Assembly (NCBI RefSeq): GCF_000283155.1
Contig: NW_004454159.1
Span: forward strand, 22,352,734-22,416,733
DNA: 64,000 nt
Reading direction: 5' to 3'
From: Ceratotherium simum simum
Taxonomy: Eukaryota; Chordata; Mammalia; Perissodactyla; Rhinocerotidae
Each line of letters begins with the position of its first letter. The stretch's first letter is position 1. The notes under the pieces are model-generated. The model did not search any database, was not told where the DNA came from, and saw nothing but the letters and a program-made list of their open reading frames with translations. The translations under genes were made by a program, and so were the position numbers. Of this stretch, positions 48,006 to 60,068 are shown in pieces.

Positions 48006-48229
48006 CAATGCCCCATATGCCTCTGCTCCCAGAAGTCAGAGGATCGCCTGATTCAGCTGGTGACTCTTGGGACTTACAAGGGAATTTCACTGAGCAACTT
48101 TTTCTCACAATGGCCACTCAGTCCAGACTCAGCTCTCCTAATTTGCCTAATTACAAGTTTTACTCTTTTCCCAAATGCTTTGTCTCTTTTACCTTTTCCC
48201 TCACCTTCTGAATTCAGAAAGCCCTACCA

Positions 48230-48317
48230 GTTCTAATTCTTCATAAATTTGCTAAATATGCTCCCATGCAGTGCTTGGCACAAGGTAGAGGCTCAAGAAA
48301 TGTTTGTTGAATGAGCT
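48230..48317 (+). mobile_element. L2/MIR-type 3' tail, sense
   Basis: 'cagtgcttggcacaaggtagaggctcaagaaatgtttgttgaatgag' is the shared L2-type terminus. Confidence 0.75.
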
Positions 48318-49564
48318 TAGATAATTTCCATCCTAGGGGCTCATTAGCCTCAAAACCATTCAATGTACACATCCTGCCTTAAGATGTCCCATCTTTGTTC
48401 TTTCCTTTGAATACATAAATTCCCACATTTACACCTTATAACATCTGCTCCATCAGTCTGGGATCACCACTATAGCATGCCAAGCTCATTGAGCTAATGG
48501 CCCCATTAGAAAAAACATTTAGAAGGCTAACCTTTTTTCCAAAGTTATTATTTAAATATTCAATCAATATTTAAACTTCTAGAACTGCTCTGTCAAAATA
48601 ATAGTTTTCCAAGATTCCATTGATAACATTTATTAGATTTGCATGCAGTTTCCATCAAATGGGCATCACTCTAATAGTGATCAGCATCTAAGACATCATG
48701 TTTTGGTACTCCCAGTGTCGTTAAAACCATCTTTAAAACAATAGATAAGAAATAAAAGAAAGCTGGGAAGAGAGAAATTGTCTTATTAGTGTAGAGAAAA
48801 GATCCTAAGTGTTATGTAAGTTGTGTCTGAAAACATTAACACGTCAAACAATCAACAATATTCATTGATCAATATTTTCCATTGCTTCTTATGTCTACTT
48901 AGCTACTCTTTGCTATCTGCCCTGGCTCCTCTCTGTCTCTCTCTCTCCTGACAGAATATTCCTATCAGCTTGTTTTTAATTCTGTGGTCAATGCTACCAC
49001 TGAACAATAGGACCTGACTGGTAAGAACGTGGTCAGCTCTCCATATAAAGATGCAATCTTTCTTTCAGTGGCTCATTCCCTCACAATCCCAATTCCATAC
49101 TGTGAAAGGTCACAAAATGCTGAGATTTTTTTCAAGAAACCCAGAGTTCACCTTTAACTCTGGCTACTCCTCAAATTCATCTCTACCCAAATGATCCTAC
49201 TTGAAGTGGAGCCAAGAAAGGAATTTCACTCCCTTTTATCCATTAGACTTGTAGCTCAGAGTCCTAAGTGGGCTTTGAAATACTAGACACATTCTAGGCA
49301 AATATCCTGGGGTCTAGACAGTGGAACTGCACTGAACGGCTCCAAAGACTTTTTAGCAGAATTCTTGCAAGTGATTTTTGCCTTTCCAAATGTAGAATCT
49401 TTGCCTCCACCTACCCTCCATCCCATACCAGACCAAATCCTTCCTAGACTCTCATTCTTCTCATCAGAAATCATTAGTGACTCTTTTTTCCTATTCTAAC
49501 AAGCCTAAGCTCCTCCTGGCTTGTGTGACCCTCCATAAGTTTGTCTCACCCTTACTATCTGTCA
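48318..49564. other. Mostly unique sequence; possible L2 fragment near 49435-49560
   Basis: No gene seen. The stretch 'taagctcctcctggcttgtgtgaccc' near 49503 faintly resembles L2 ('ctcctt...ggcctacaaggccc'), but the similarity is too weak to assert. Confidence 0.4.
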
Positions 49565-50329
49565 CAGAGCAGATTTTGAGGTAGAGATTTTCATGCAGGA
49601 AGTATTGGGCCTACTTTGAGAATTGATACCTGTGGGGAAGTGAGGGAAGAAGGATTGGGCAGAAAGAGACGTCAGGCTGTGACACGGTCACTACACAGTC
49701 CTCTGACAATCCTACAGGAAGCTTGGAGCTGGATTGGCTCTGCAGAACTGTCCCTTCATTGAGGCAAGAGGCCCAGCCTTTATATCTTAGCATCAAGCTA
49801 TAATTAGGTATGGGTTGCCTCTGGAAAGAGGATGAGACCTTGGCCTAGATGGCTCTCTTCAGCGGAGGGCAATTTCTGGAAGGATCTCAGCTGAAGGACT
49901 TCAGCAGTTAACAGTCCCAGCAGCTGGGGGAATAAGTGCTTAAGTCTCAAAGCAGGGATCTGGATGGCATATCAGGGCATCCACTATCCAATTTTTTTCT
50001 TTCTCCTCTCCTACACATGTTTTTCTTCCAGTCTGGCCCTGTGTCATTAACATTTGTGGTCTCATAGCCAGAATCCTGGGTCTTTCCTCCACTTATTTCA
50101 CTAACCGCTCTATTTCTCTAATCTGAGTCTGTCTCTCTCTCTAACCTAGTGAGATATTATCTCTTCCTCATGTGCCAGTTGTTTGCCACTCTTGTTCTCA
50201 CTGAGCACTCTTATCTAGACACCCTCAGTCTGTGGCACAAATTAGCAAAACTAGCATAAATTAGTCTTTTAGTTAAAGAAGCAATGTCATTGGTTTGTGT
50301 TCCTGGGAGGTGGGAGCAGGCAAGGGAAG
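49565..50329. other. No gene recognised; possible unnamed old repeat in left half
   Basis: 49565-49990 has the texture of an old LTR-like repeat (GGGCAGAAAGAGACG, CAGCTGAAGGACTTCAGCAG) but I cannot name it. The rest is unclassified. Confidence 0.3.
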
Positions 50330-50462
50330 TGAAGGCGTATTTGTCTCCTCATTTATATTATATATTCTTTGAGGGCAAAGACCATGGTTTTAATTTCTTG
50401 TGCACTACACAATGTATGAAGAGTGTTGCGCCTGTTGAAAATGCACAGTACCTTCACAAAAA
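50330..50462 (+). mobile_element. L2 3' end, sense
   Basis: 'tattctttgagggcaaagaccatgg' and 'aaaatgcacagtaccttcacaaaaaataggtat' fit a diverged LINE-2 terminus. Confidence 0.5.
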
Positions 50463-50575
50463 ATAGGTATTTAACACTTATGTGCCCAGCACTGTTCTAG
50501 GTACTGGGGTCTCAATGCTAAATAAGATAGATAAAGGCCCTATTCTCAAGTAGATTACATTCTGCTTACTAAGAA
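50463..50575 (+). mobile_element. MIR-family SINE, sense
   Basis: 'aacacttatgtgcccagcactgttctaggtactggggtctcaatgctaaataag', then 'ggccctattctcaagtagattacattct', is a MIR-type 'cactgttctaggtgctggggata...ttacattct' unit. Confidence 0.7.
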
Positions 50576-50699
50576 CTGGAAGTCAGTCTGCTACTTATTT
50601 TATTTTAACATTTTATTAGTCATTATCTAGAATCAACAACACTTATAAAGAAATTCTAATAGTCAAATCTTATGTCTTCCCTACATAGTGAAACTATGT

Positions 50700-50970
50700 T
50701 GTGGTGTAATTAACCTTGAAATCTCAGTGACATAACACAATTTATTTGTCACCCTCATCATACCCTGATGTGGATTGGTGGCTCTCCTCCAGTCTGGAGC
50801 TATATTACTTGGAACACATGGCCTCTAATTTCTCTTCATCAGATAAAGAAATATCTTAAAGGTACATTGGCTCTTACCTGCCTCAGTTCTTCTACTCCAG
50901 TTCATTGGCTATAATTAGGCACATGGCCTTAGACTAACCACAAGGGAAATGTACTGGAACAAATAAATAA
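50700..50970. repeat. Probable old interspersed repeat, family unresolved
   Basis: 'cagtgacataacacaatttatttgtcaccctc', 'ggctctcctccagtctgg' and 'ttggctataattaggcacatggcc' resemble a common mammalian repeat that I cannot name. Boundaries are uncertain. Confidence 0.4.
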
Positions 50971-51002
50971 GCACTGAGCACTAATTGTCTCTGCCACAAT
51001 AG

Positions 51003-51053
51003 CCAGTGTGTGTTGAGTACTTCTGTGTGACAATACTATTCTAAGTGCTTAAA
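51003..51053 (+). mobile_element. MIR SINE, left part
   Basis: 'gtgttgagtacttctgtgtgacaatactattctaagtgctt' is the MIR 5' half. It continues at 51823 on the other side of the LTR. Confidence 0.75.
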
Positions 51054-51822
51054 GTTTCTGCACCCAATTCCCCAGGGGGAGGGGGGCTCCACACCAACAA
51101 CAATTCTTAGATACCAACTAGGTGTCCTATAATTCAGCTCAACCCCACAGATTAAAGGCTCAGTCCTACAAGGCTGCCTCCACCTCCTCCAATTCAGACA
51201 CCAATCACAAGTCCAGGTTGTCACTTGTGCTTCTGACTGATCAGCTATAGATTGAAGGTTCCAAGGACCCCTTCTTTGTGTTTAGATTTGCTAGAGTAGC
51301 TCACAGAACTCAGAGAAACATTTTACTTACTGGCTTACTGGTTTATTATAAAAGGATGTAACTCAGGAACAGCCAGATGGAAGAGAGGTACAGGGCAAGG
51401 TATAGAGAAAGGCTGTGGGGCTTCTAGGCCCTTTCTAGGCGAGCCACTCTCCCTGCTTTCCCATGTGTTCACCAACCAGGAAGCTCTCCTCCGAACCCTG
51501 TCCTTTTGGGTTTTTATGGAGGCTTCATTACATAGGGATAATTGATTAAATCATTGGCCATTAGTGAATAATTCAACCTCCAGCCCCTCTCCCCTCCCCA
51601 GAGGTCTAGGTTGGGACTGAAAGTTCCAACCCTCTAATTACGTGGGTGGTTCTCAGCACAACCAGCCTCCATCCTTAGGTGTTTGCACAAGTCACCTTAT
51701 TAATATAACAGAAGACATTTTTGTGTGTTCTCATCACTTAAGAAATTCCAAGGGTTTTAGGAGCTCTGTGCCAGAAATGGGAACTAAAGTCAAATATTTA
51801 TTTCTTATTATAAATCACCATA
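51054..51822 (-). mobile_element. ERVL LTR (MLT2-like), antisense, inserted in a MIR
   Basis: On the minus strand the LTR starts 'tatggtgatttataataag' and contains 'atttctggcacagagctcctaaaacccttgg', 'ggactttcagtccca'-like, 'ttggccaatgatttaatcaat' and 'aaaacccaaaaggacaggg', then 'cctgagttacatccttttataataaacc' with an AATAAA signal, then 'gttctgtgag'. This is an MLT2-type ERVL LTR of about 770 bp, probably solo, without internal sequence. MIR halves lie on both sides. Confidence 0.82.
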
Positions 51823-52015
51823 TCACAGTGCTTTACACTGATTATTCACAACTCTATGAGGTAAATACTAATATTAATTCCATTTTACAGATAAAGAAAT
51901 TGAGGCACAAAAAGGATGAGTTATTGACTCAAAATCCCAGGGGTAGTCATTGGTGGAGATGGGATTGAATTCAAGCTGTAAACTCCAAAGTCTATGCTGT
52001 TTCCACCAACTATAC
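51823..52015 (+). mobile_element. MIR SINE, right part
   Basis: 'cagtgctttacactgattattcacaactctatgaggtaa', 'ccattttacagataaagaaattgaggcac', 'gattgaattcaagctgta' and 'actccaaagtctatgctgtttccacc' complete the MIR begun at 51003. Confidence 0.85.
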
Positions 52016-53550
52016 TTTAAAAATAAAATAAAGACCCCAAGAGAGGCATATCCCCTTTCAGGAGAGATGTTTAGGAAACATCCTATAGAATAATCTCTTT
52101 TTCTTTGGTGTGACCTGGAAGTACTAATCCAACCTAATACAGAGGTTTCCCTCTTTCAAATCCTTCTTGAGAGTAACATCTCAGTTCTCTCAGTGCTCTG
52201 CATGAAAACACTTGGGATTTTTAAATTTTTGCTTATAACAGTCATTAGTAGTTCAAGCCTTTTAATGAGCTCCCTTTGAACTAATAAGACTTACCAGTCT
52301 GCTAAGAGACTTACTATAAAGCTGAAAACTAGTGATGATCAAAATTTTATTGTCCCTCTCCAACTAGAAAAAAAGAAAAATCCTTACGGTGGTAACAAGC
52401 ACAGCGGCCACTGAGACATACATGTTCTTTATGACTAGGAGTTTTCAGTGACTTGGGAAAGCAAAGACCTTCTCAAGGGCTCAGATTTATATATGAGTTT
52501 TCATTCCTCCTATTCTACGCTGAATCCTCCTATTCTTGTTTCCATGAGAGCAACAAGACTATAGATAATTGAAATTAGGTTTGCCTTAATGATGGGTTAA
52601 GAAGCTGGATGACTTGAAATGCCTGCACATGGAGGGGAGAGAGGAGCCTCTATTGCCACCTGCTGGGCTCCACGTGTTTATCAGACCATCCCGTCCACCA
52701 TTTCCCATTTCAAATCTCTGGTTTCTGGCTTCTTTTGCAGGCTAAATGCCCTCTGACATTTGTCAATCTTTCTGTTTCAGTTTGGATGGAATATTGTTAT
52801 GAAAAAGAAATAAAAACTTTAGCCTTCAGCATCAACTACTCTTTAAACTCATGTTAATTCATAAACAAGGATAATAACTAACCACTTCTCCACAGCACTC
52901 AATTGCTTCCAAGTGTTTTTCATTAAATCTAAGTGAAAACACTTCCCAGGATGCAATTTTAAGGGAATGTTATTAATCACATGCCTTGATTAGCCTTGGA
53001 CAGTGGAATAAGTGAATTGGCTGAATAAAAATGATTTTCCTCTGTATGAATATTCTCATTTTACAAGATGAGTATTGCTGAAGGTTTTGGTTTCCTGAAA
53101 AATATAGTGAGCTATGTGGAGTGCTTTTCCAACTATATATTGATTTGCAATGATGTTTGGCATTTAATTTCATATGGCTTTGTATTTTAACTGATTATAG
53201 AGAAACTATCGATGTGAACATCTTTAGCGTCTAAGGCAAAACTTTCCATCTTTTCTGGAGCACTTAAGAGAATAAACAATTCAATTTAATAACATAGATT
53301 TAAGAAATGAACAAAAGCTCCTAGTAGTTAGAAAATTTCTGTGTGAAGTTTTTACTGTCCTCAAACTCTCAATTCATTTGTATTCACTGCCCCTCAGAGT
53401 TACCTGAAAACATGTCGCTGTGAAAAGGGAGACGCCAAGGGTTTCACAAAAAACAGTCAAAAACATGCAAAAAGATTGTTACTGGCAAAACCAGCAAATT
53501 AGCATGGGTGGGTGAATGGAATGCAGAATTGAAGATTTATGATTTTAAAC
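52016..53550. other. Repeat-poor unique sequence
   Basis: No named repeat or gene in 1.5 kb. A further candidate for old conserved non-coding sequence, untested. Confidence 0.4.
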
Positions 53551-53554
53551 AAAA

Positions 53555-54085
53555 ATGGCATACCATGTTCCTGAATGAAAAGAGTCCATACTGTAAAAAA
53601 TGCTGATTCTTCCTCCAAGAATTTATCAATTTGTTTTAATACAAATCAATATGCTAGCAGAATTATTTAGGTTATTTGACACATTTGGTTCTAGAATTCA
53701 TCTAGAAGAAATAAATAATAAGAGCCCAAATTTTCTTTGAAAAAGAAGCTGGCCTTTGCATACAATATCAAAATATACTCTAAAGGTATAGTATGTAAAT
53801 GGTGTGAAAATGTTGCAGAGATGGGAAAATACATCAATAGAACAGGATGGAACATTAAAAATGAACTCATTTATATATAGGATAAACTAATTAATGAATA
53901 ATACTGGAAAACTTCATTGAAGAAAAATGTTAGATCCGTATTATGTACCATATACTAATAACATTTTGGCTGAATTAAAGGCTACATATAAAAACTAAAA
54001 ATTGTTAGAAGAAATTTAAGAGACTGTATAGTCTCGGCAAGGGGGAAGGCTCTTTAAGCTAGACATCACACTCAGAAAGCACAAA
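53555..54085 (+). mobile_element. Ancient L1 ORF2 fragment, sense
   Basis: 'ctagaattcatctagaagaaataaataa' (ORF2 'atttatatggaa...' region), 'agagatgggaaaatacatcaatagaacagga' and 'ggataaactaattaatgaataatactggaaaac' follow L1 ORF2 C-terminal order. Very diverged, no frame. Confidence 0.6.
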
Positions 54086-57000
54086 GGAAAAGTCTAACAT
54101 ATTTTAGTGCATTCAGATGTTTACTTGGCTACATGGCTCCTGATACGACACCTCTCTTCTGGACACAGCATTGCCTACAGCGGGATTTAAGGGAGGCCAA
54201 CAAAACTCCCTTTAATCCCCCCATGCTTTACACTACAGTCTAGAAAGGAAACAACTAAGAACCAAGTACCCCTAAACCTAAGTGAGGCCCCACACGCTCC
54301 AGTTAGACCCACAGAACAATGTGTTCCCAAAACACTGCCTGTCTCCAGGCATCCCTCCTTAATTAGTACTGGGAACCATTGTGCCCTAAAAGACCATCAG
54401 TGCTAATCTCATTGGAAATTACATCTTTGTTTGCTTTAACCACCACCAGAAATTCAAGCTTCCCAGGGCATCATGAAGACTCTTATCCACAGACAGATCT
54501 ATAAATTCTCTAGTCTTACTTTACCCAAATGTCCACATATCCCTGACCTCCAGCTATATAATTTACAGAGCCTAATATAAAATGAAAATGGGGGTCGTCT
54601 TGTTCAAAAATCAGTAAGAATTTCTTGATGGTAACAGTCCTGGGGCCCTTCTCAGTGTGGGGTTCTGAGTGTCTACACAGATTTTACAATCATGAGGCCG
54701 CCTGTGTTCGCTACCCCAAAGCCTTTCTTTATTGCCTCATGATCTGTTATCAGCAAAATCTCCTGTATCCTCAATTTCTTCTCTAAATGTTCAAAAGAAT
54801 TCTTTCTTACTCTGACTAAATCTTAGCTGTCCCTTGAGGACACTGTCAGATTCCCACATCCCACAGTGCCTGGGAATGGGGGAGGTGTCATCTCTATTCC
54901 CCATGGCTTTCTCTTTTAGAACTTTCACTTGCTTCTTCAAAACTTCAGTTTCTTTCAAGTTCATGCCATCCATCTATACCACCCAATATCCCTCCTTGTT
55001 TCAGTCATCTGCGTACCTCCCCATTGTCCAGCCAGTACATGACACCTAACAGGTGTTCAAGAAACACGTGTTGAGAAAGTTAATGAGTGGCTTGTACAAT
55101 CATTTTGAAAAAAACTGGGTAGAATACAAATTTGACTTGCCAACTGCATAATAAGAGCAGGATACTTTAAGCAAAGTGCCTGTTTTGCTTGAATTCTCAC
55201 AATATCTAGATATTTGCATTCTATACTCTGCTAAATTTTGTCAGAAAACTGGCCCAAACACAACCTGTTAAGAAGCCAAGTTGATATCTATACCCTAAAA
55301 TACTTATGATTTTTCCTTAAAAAGTTGGGAAGGGGAGGAGAGGAGGGAGTCACTTGTTGTGACTTCAGGAGGAAATTCACATCCCTTTTATAGTTTGCTA
55401 CTGGGGAAAACAAAAAATGACAACCCAGTCTCTGCCTGGTGATGCCTGGGCCAGCACGGTGAGGATTTCTGTGTTCATTGCTTCCAAATACTACCCTCTT
55501 CTGGCTAGAGTGCTTATTGCTAGAGCTGTGCGAAATGAGCCTGCTTATGAAGAAAAATGGAATAGGGGAATGGAGACAATGATATTGTGAGAGAATAAGT
55601 AGGAAAAGACAAATGTGGGAAGAAAGTGGGAAAGGTAGATTTATAACCCTCCTAACCTGTATGTTTAGTCACCTCTATTTTTCGTTTAGACATCATCTTG
55701 TCCAGTGTCCTCCTGAACAAAACCAGACAAGCCATACAACTCATCTGATTTGCTTTAGCACCTACTGCAAGCTAAGAGCTCGGAAGAATGAAGTCATAAC
55801 TGGCTTCATTGTCATCATCCCTCACCTTCTTTGCACACAAATACCGCACGCACCCTTCATCCTTGCTCCAGCTGTTCCTCTGATTTGATGTCTATGTTGC
55901 TCTCCTGGAAACTTCCACACACACAATGCCTGCTCTTGAACCCCTCTGGGAGCCTTCCCTGAATGCCCCAGGGGTTTTACTTCTAAGCCTCATTGCTAAA
56001 AGGTATGTGGAATTGCTTCACCACTTTCTGGATCTGGGTTCTTCATCTTTCTGGAAAATTCCACATTGGTGATAGAAGTTGGGAAGGAAGCATGTAAAAA
56101 AGAGAGGAAGAGAAATAGCAACCCTAGCTAAAGCAAGTAACTAAAATGTGAACTTTGATAACTTCTTTTATCAGTTGATCCCAGTCTAAAGACTCTGTAC
56201 TTGTCTTCACCATGGTCAATGCCACTTACCAATATATAGGCTACAGAGCTTCCCGCCATGTTTCACTTTACAGCACAACTGGGAAATGCTGATATTGGTA
56301 CTGCACACTGGTGTTAACTACTGAGGCTGCTTACAGCTAGAAGTGACCACCACAGGCCCTGGCAGGCAGCCTGGAGGGCCAAAGGGATTAATGTGTTAGC
56401 ACATCAATATTGGGCACACTGGTTAGGAAGCTGTGGTCTAGAAATGCACCAGATTAAGGCAAATAACATGCCTTATCAAGTTATCAGGAAATCCTGTGGA
56501 CAAACCCCAGAGAGTAACAAAGAAAAACAACCCAATTGGAGGGGAAACGAAACATATCCAACTCTGCAATTCTTGGAGTAGACCATAGTTTTTGTGGGTT
56601 TCTTCCCGGGGGTGTCTTTTAGTGTCCCTGCTGCTTCTACCTGTTCCTCCTTTCAAGGCCAGCTCCAACCTCCCTCTGCTGTGAGGTCTTTCTAACCATG
56701 TCAGTCTCCCATCTGCTTTGGCTACAGGAATTGGAGCCTGTACACCACCGTTTGGCACAGTTACGTGCAGTCTTATGTTGTTCATTGATGCTTTATTGGA
56801 GCGTGTTTAATCATATACCTATGTTTTCTGGCCTTCCAGGGTTGCATACTCCTTTGCTAGCCAAATAGCCAAGATCTGTCACGATTAGATGGTGTCAGGA
56901 ATCCCAGTCTTCTCCTCAGAAGATTCTGAGGATTACCGGCAAGTACTCACCCGCCTTGGCTGTTGCTTGCCATCTTTTGCTCCAAACTGCTGTTTGGCAT

Positions 57001-57809
57001 GCTCCGTGCAGTTTCAAGTGCTTTCTTGGTCTATTTGTCTATGTGTAGACATAGGCTCCCCTCTTATTTCACAAGTCCACCCCACACCCCAGCACAGCTT
57101 ACAATAAGGTAGAGTGAAGGCTTAAAGATAATACACAGAATTAGAATTAGAATGCAGGAAAGGAATATCTAAAACTCTGTAACAGTGATCACTACTCCCA
57201 AGAACCCTACCCTATCTTTCTTCCCTTACCTCAGTCTGCCTTGCTGACATGTTGCTATGGTTTCAGTCCCTACTCGTGTAAGTGGGAGTTCCCCTTGACC
57301 TAGTTCTGAGTCCAAAACTCCAATTTCTTTCCTGTCAAACTCTAACCAGAGATTGAAAAACCAGTTTACTTAACAATAATTCCCCAAAGTTGGAGCTCTG
57401 CCCACTGAAAAGGTAGCCATTCACATTCTTTTGCAAAATTGTTTTTCTTCTCAGACGCAACTACTCTTATGAGCCTAAACCCAGGACTAAACTTTGCATA
57501 TCAAAAATGTCCCTTGAAGTGTTTCCTCAAACAATAAATAAAGAAAAAGAATCTTTCCTTCCAATTGTGAATGATTTTGCTATTCCTGATACGTGAAAAT
57601 AACTGCAATTTTAAAGAGTCTCTTCTTTTGGTCCTAATTTACCAACCTTGTCTGCCTTGATGGCAAGAACAATGTCTTATCCGCATGGGTCTGTACCCAA
57701 ATATCAACTATGTGCCCAACTGTGCCCAAGTGTCAATTTTCCTCTAGAGGGAAAGTGGTCCCCTGACAAGAAGCCAGGAATACCCTTATGTTTGAGCTGC
57801 GTGGCAGAG
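54086..57809. other. Long stretch without recognised gene or repeat
   Basis: 3.7 kb in which I could name no transposon with confidence. 54830-55075 may be a very old L2/MIR tail ('caggtgttcaagaaacacgtgttgag'). Frames are at most 115 codons and overlap on both strands. I find no exon-like signal, but diverged exons cannot be excluded by eye. Confidence 0.4.
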
Positions 57810-58246
57810 TCTACTAATTGTTCCCCCAAATCCTGTTCACCTCTTCCTCCTGCTGATGCAGCGAGAACACAACACCCAGCCTCCCTTGCACTTAGGTACA
57901 GCCATGTGGCTGAGATTTACCCAACGAATGCTAGTGGAATGATGAGCATTTCTTCTAGGTCTGGTTATACAAACGCGCTGGTGGGTAACTCCATGCTGTT
58001 TTGTCCTTGTGGCTGGGCTGAAAGGAGAGGGCCTCCCAGGACAACTTTTGAGTGTCATGTGTTGAAAATGGCAGAGACCTCATCAGCCTGGGGCCCTGAA
58101 TGATTTCACGAAGGCGGGACACCTCTCTAAACTGTTCGCTTGCCCAGGACTCTTTCTAAAGCAAGAAATAAACTTCTGTCTTATTTAAGCCATTATAATG
58201 TTTTGGGTCTATTTGTTATGGCAACTAGCCTGCCTACCTTAATACA
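57810..58246 (+). mobile_element. MLT1-like LTR relic
   Basis: 'ccagcctcccttgcacttaggtacagccatgtggctgag', 'gcaagaaataaacttctgtcttatttaagccatt', 'tttgttatggcaactagcctgcc' and the terminus 'taataca' fit an old MaLR-type LTR. The 151-codon frame 57648-58103 runs across its left boundary into the LTR and is chance. Confidence 0.65.
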
Positions 58247-59487
58247 AGCTGTAAATGGATACCCTACAGAGATGCCCCTACTTAGATGTGGAGTTAGCAG
58301 AGGTCTGTGTGGTGTGATAAGAGACACTAATGGTCAAGGAGAGGCCCACTTCCCATGCTTTCTTGACTTTCATTCCGACGTTTTGTCTAAAACTCCACCA
58401 CGTGGATTTCATTACTTTGGATAAAGACGTAATACTTCTAGGAAACTTCTTTTAAAATAACTGTTTCCTGAAAAGGGTAGCACATTAAATCATTATCTTT
58501 CATGAACCGCTGAGCATAGATGACTTTCTCAAATTTCTTTCTAATGAAATACCTAGTGAAAAGCTGAGAAAGGGACACAGAAGTGAAATGTTGCGGGGGA
58601 AATAGGGAGAGATGGAGGGTATCGAGGGCCTGGAGCACTTGAGTTTTTGCTCCAACAGAAACAGAAGTCTAGGCAGTAGTGGGTGGAAGGTAGGACAGTA
58701 GGATCTTGGAGAAACCTTGATGGGAGGACATAGAGAGCAGAAGGTGCAGAGAGATGATGAAGGCATTAAAGGCAAATTTCTTGCTTGATAACTCAGCTGA
58801 AGGCCAGTCCTCAAATCAGGTGCTTTTTGTCTGCCCTTTCCTATACTTTAAGCCAGTTATTAAGATGTCCAGCCTACTTTTTAGATCTGCACATGACCCC
58901 TCAGGAAGCCCGTGGTGAAAATCATAACAGAATTTTGGGATTTATTCAAACAATACCTGTACTTTCAGAGTTTGGATGTTTTGACTATTTTTCAGTCAGT
59001 AGTTTACTGAGAGATTCCTATAATAATAACCATCTACCATTTCAGATTAGGCAGTTATTTTCTTTCTGCAGCTCATGGAAAAGACAGACAGGTAAGCAGG
59101 GCAAGGCCACGATGTCATTGGGGCCAGAAGTCCATTGCCAAATAATTCAACTGTATTTGTCCATTTATTATTATTTTTTAAAAAACAAGCGTGTACATAT
59201 GACAGAATCAGTTTTACAGTTAAAATATTAACAGAACATTAAAATTAACATTAATTAAACTGAATATTAAAAATCTTCATCCAGAATTTGTACATGTTGC
59301 AAAATAGCTGTGTATTCAGGGGTGGCAAAACGTGAAACCAGTTTTCCTCGGGCTCTCTGCCCTACTGTGTATTGGCTGTGGTGCCCTCTCACTAATCAAG
59401 CATTGGAGGTGGCCAGCATCCCTCATGGATTTGAGAGCTCTACCTCTCTGATCAATAGGAAGATTTATTGGTCCTACCCTATGCCAC
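58247..59487. other. Unique sequence, no gene recognised
   Basis: A 148-codon plus frame (58785-59231) lies here. Its translation shows no recognisable domain, ends in an AT-rich tail and has no promoter or splice context I can defend. It is treated as chance. Confidence 0.45.
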
Positions 59488-60068
59488 ATATGCTTTTTCT
59501 ATTAGTTGTCTGTGCTACCAAAACAAATTACTACAAACTTAGTGGCTTAAACAACACACATTTATTTTCTTACAGTTCTGTAGATCAGAAGTTCAACTCT
59601 GGATTCACAGACAAAAACAAGTTGTTGGCAAGTCTGCATTCCTTTCTGGATGCCCTGGGGGAGAATCTGTTTCTTTGCTCATTCAGATCATTGACAAGAT
59701 CTAGTTCCTTGTGGTTATAGGACTGAGGTTTTATTTTCTATGCTGGCTGTCTCCTGGGGCCCCCCTTAACTCTTAGAGGCTTCTCTCTGGTCCTTGACAT
59801 AGTTCCCTACATCGCAGAACCAGCAACGGGGTATTGAATCCTTCTTATGCTGCCATGTGTCTCACCCACCCTTTTTCCTTCCTATTCCACTTTTAAGGAA
59901 TCATGAAATTTGATTGGACCCAGATAATCTGAGATACTCTCCCCATTACAAAGTCCATAACCTAAACCACATCTGCAAAATCTCGTTTACCATGTAAGGT
60001 AACATATTCATAAGTTTGGGGGACTAGGGCATCAACATCTTTAGGTGGCCATTATTTTTCCTAACTCA
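59488..60068 (-). mobile_element. MLT1 LTR, antisense, nearly complete
   Basis: Antisense order: 'attagttgtctgtgctacc', 'aaattactacaaacttagtggcttaaacaacacacatttattttcttacagttctg', 'tctgcattcctttctgga', 'gattggacccagataatctgagat', 'ccatgtaaggtaacatattca' and 'ggtggccattattt'. This is an MLT1 LTR of about 580 bp without internal sequence nearby. The 136-codon plus frame is chance. Confidence 0.88.

Noticed and set aside
57648..58103. 151-codon plus-strand frame
   Set aside because: It runs into an MLT1-like LTR at about 57810 and has no recognisable domain; LTR relics do not encode proteins here.
58785..59231. 148-codon plus-strand frame in unclassified sequence
   Set aside because: No recognisable domain, low-complexity C-terminal end, no splice or promoter support. 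Kept as chance, although a homology search was not possible.
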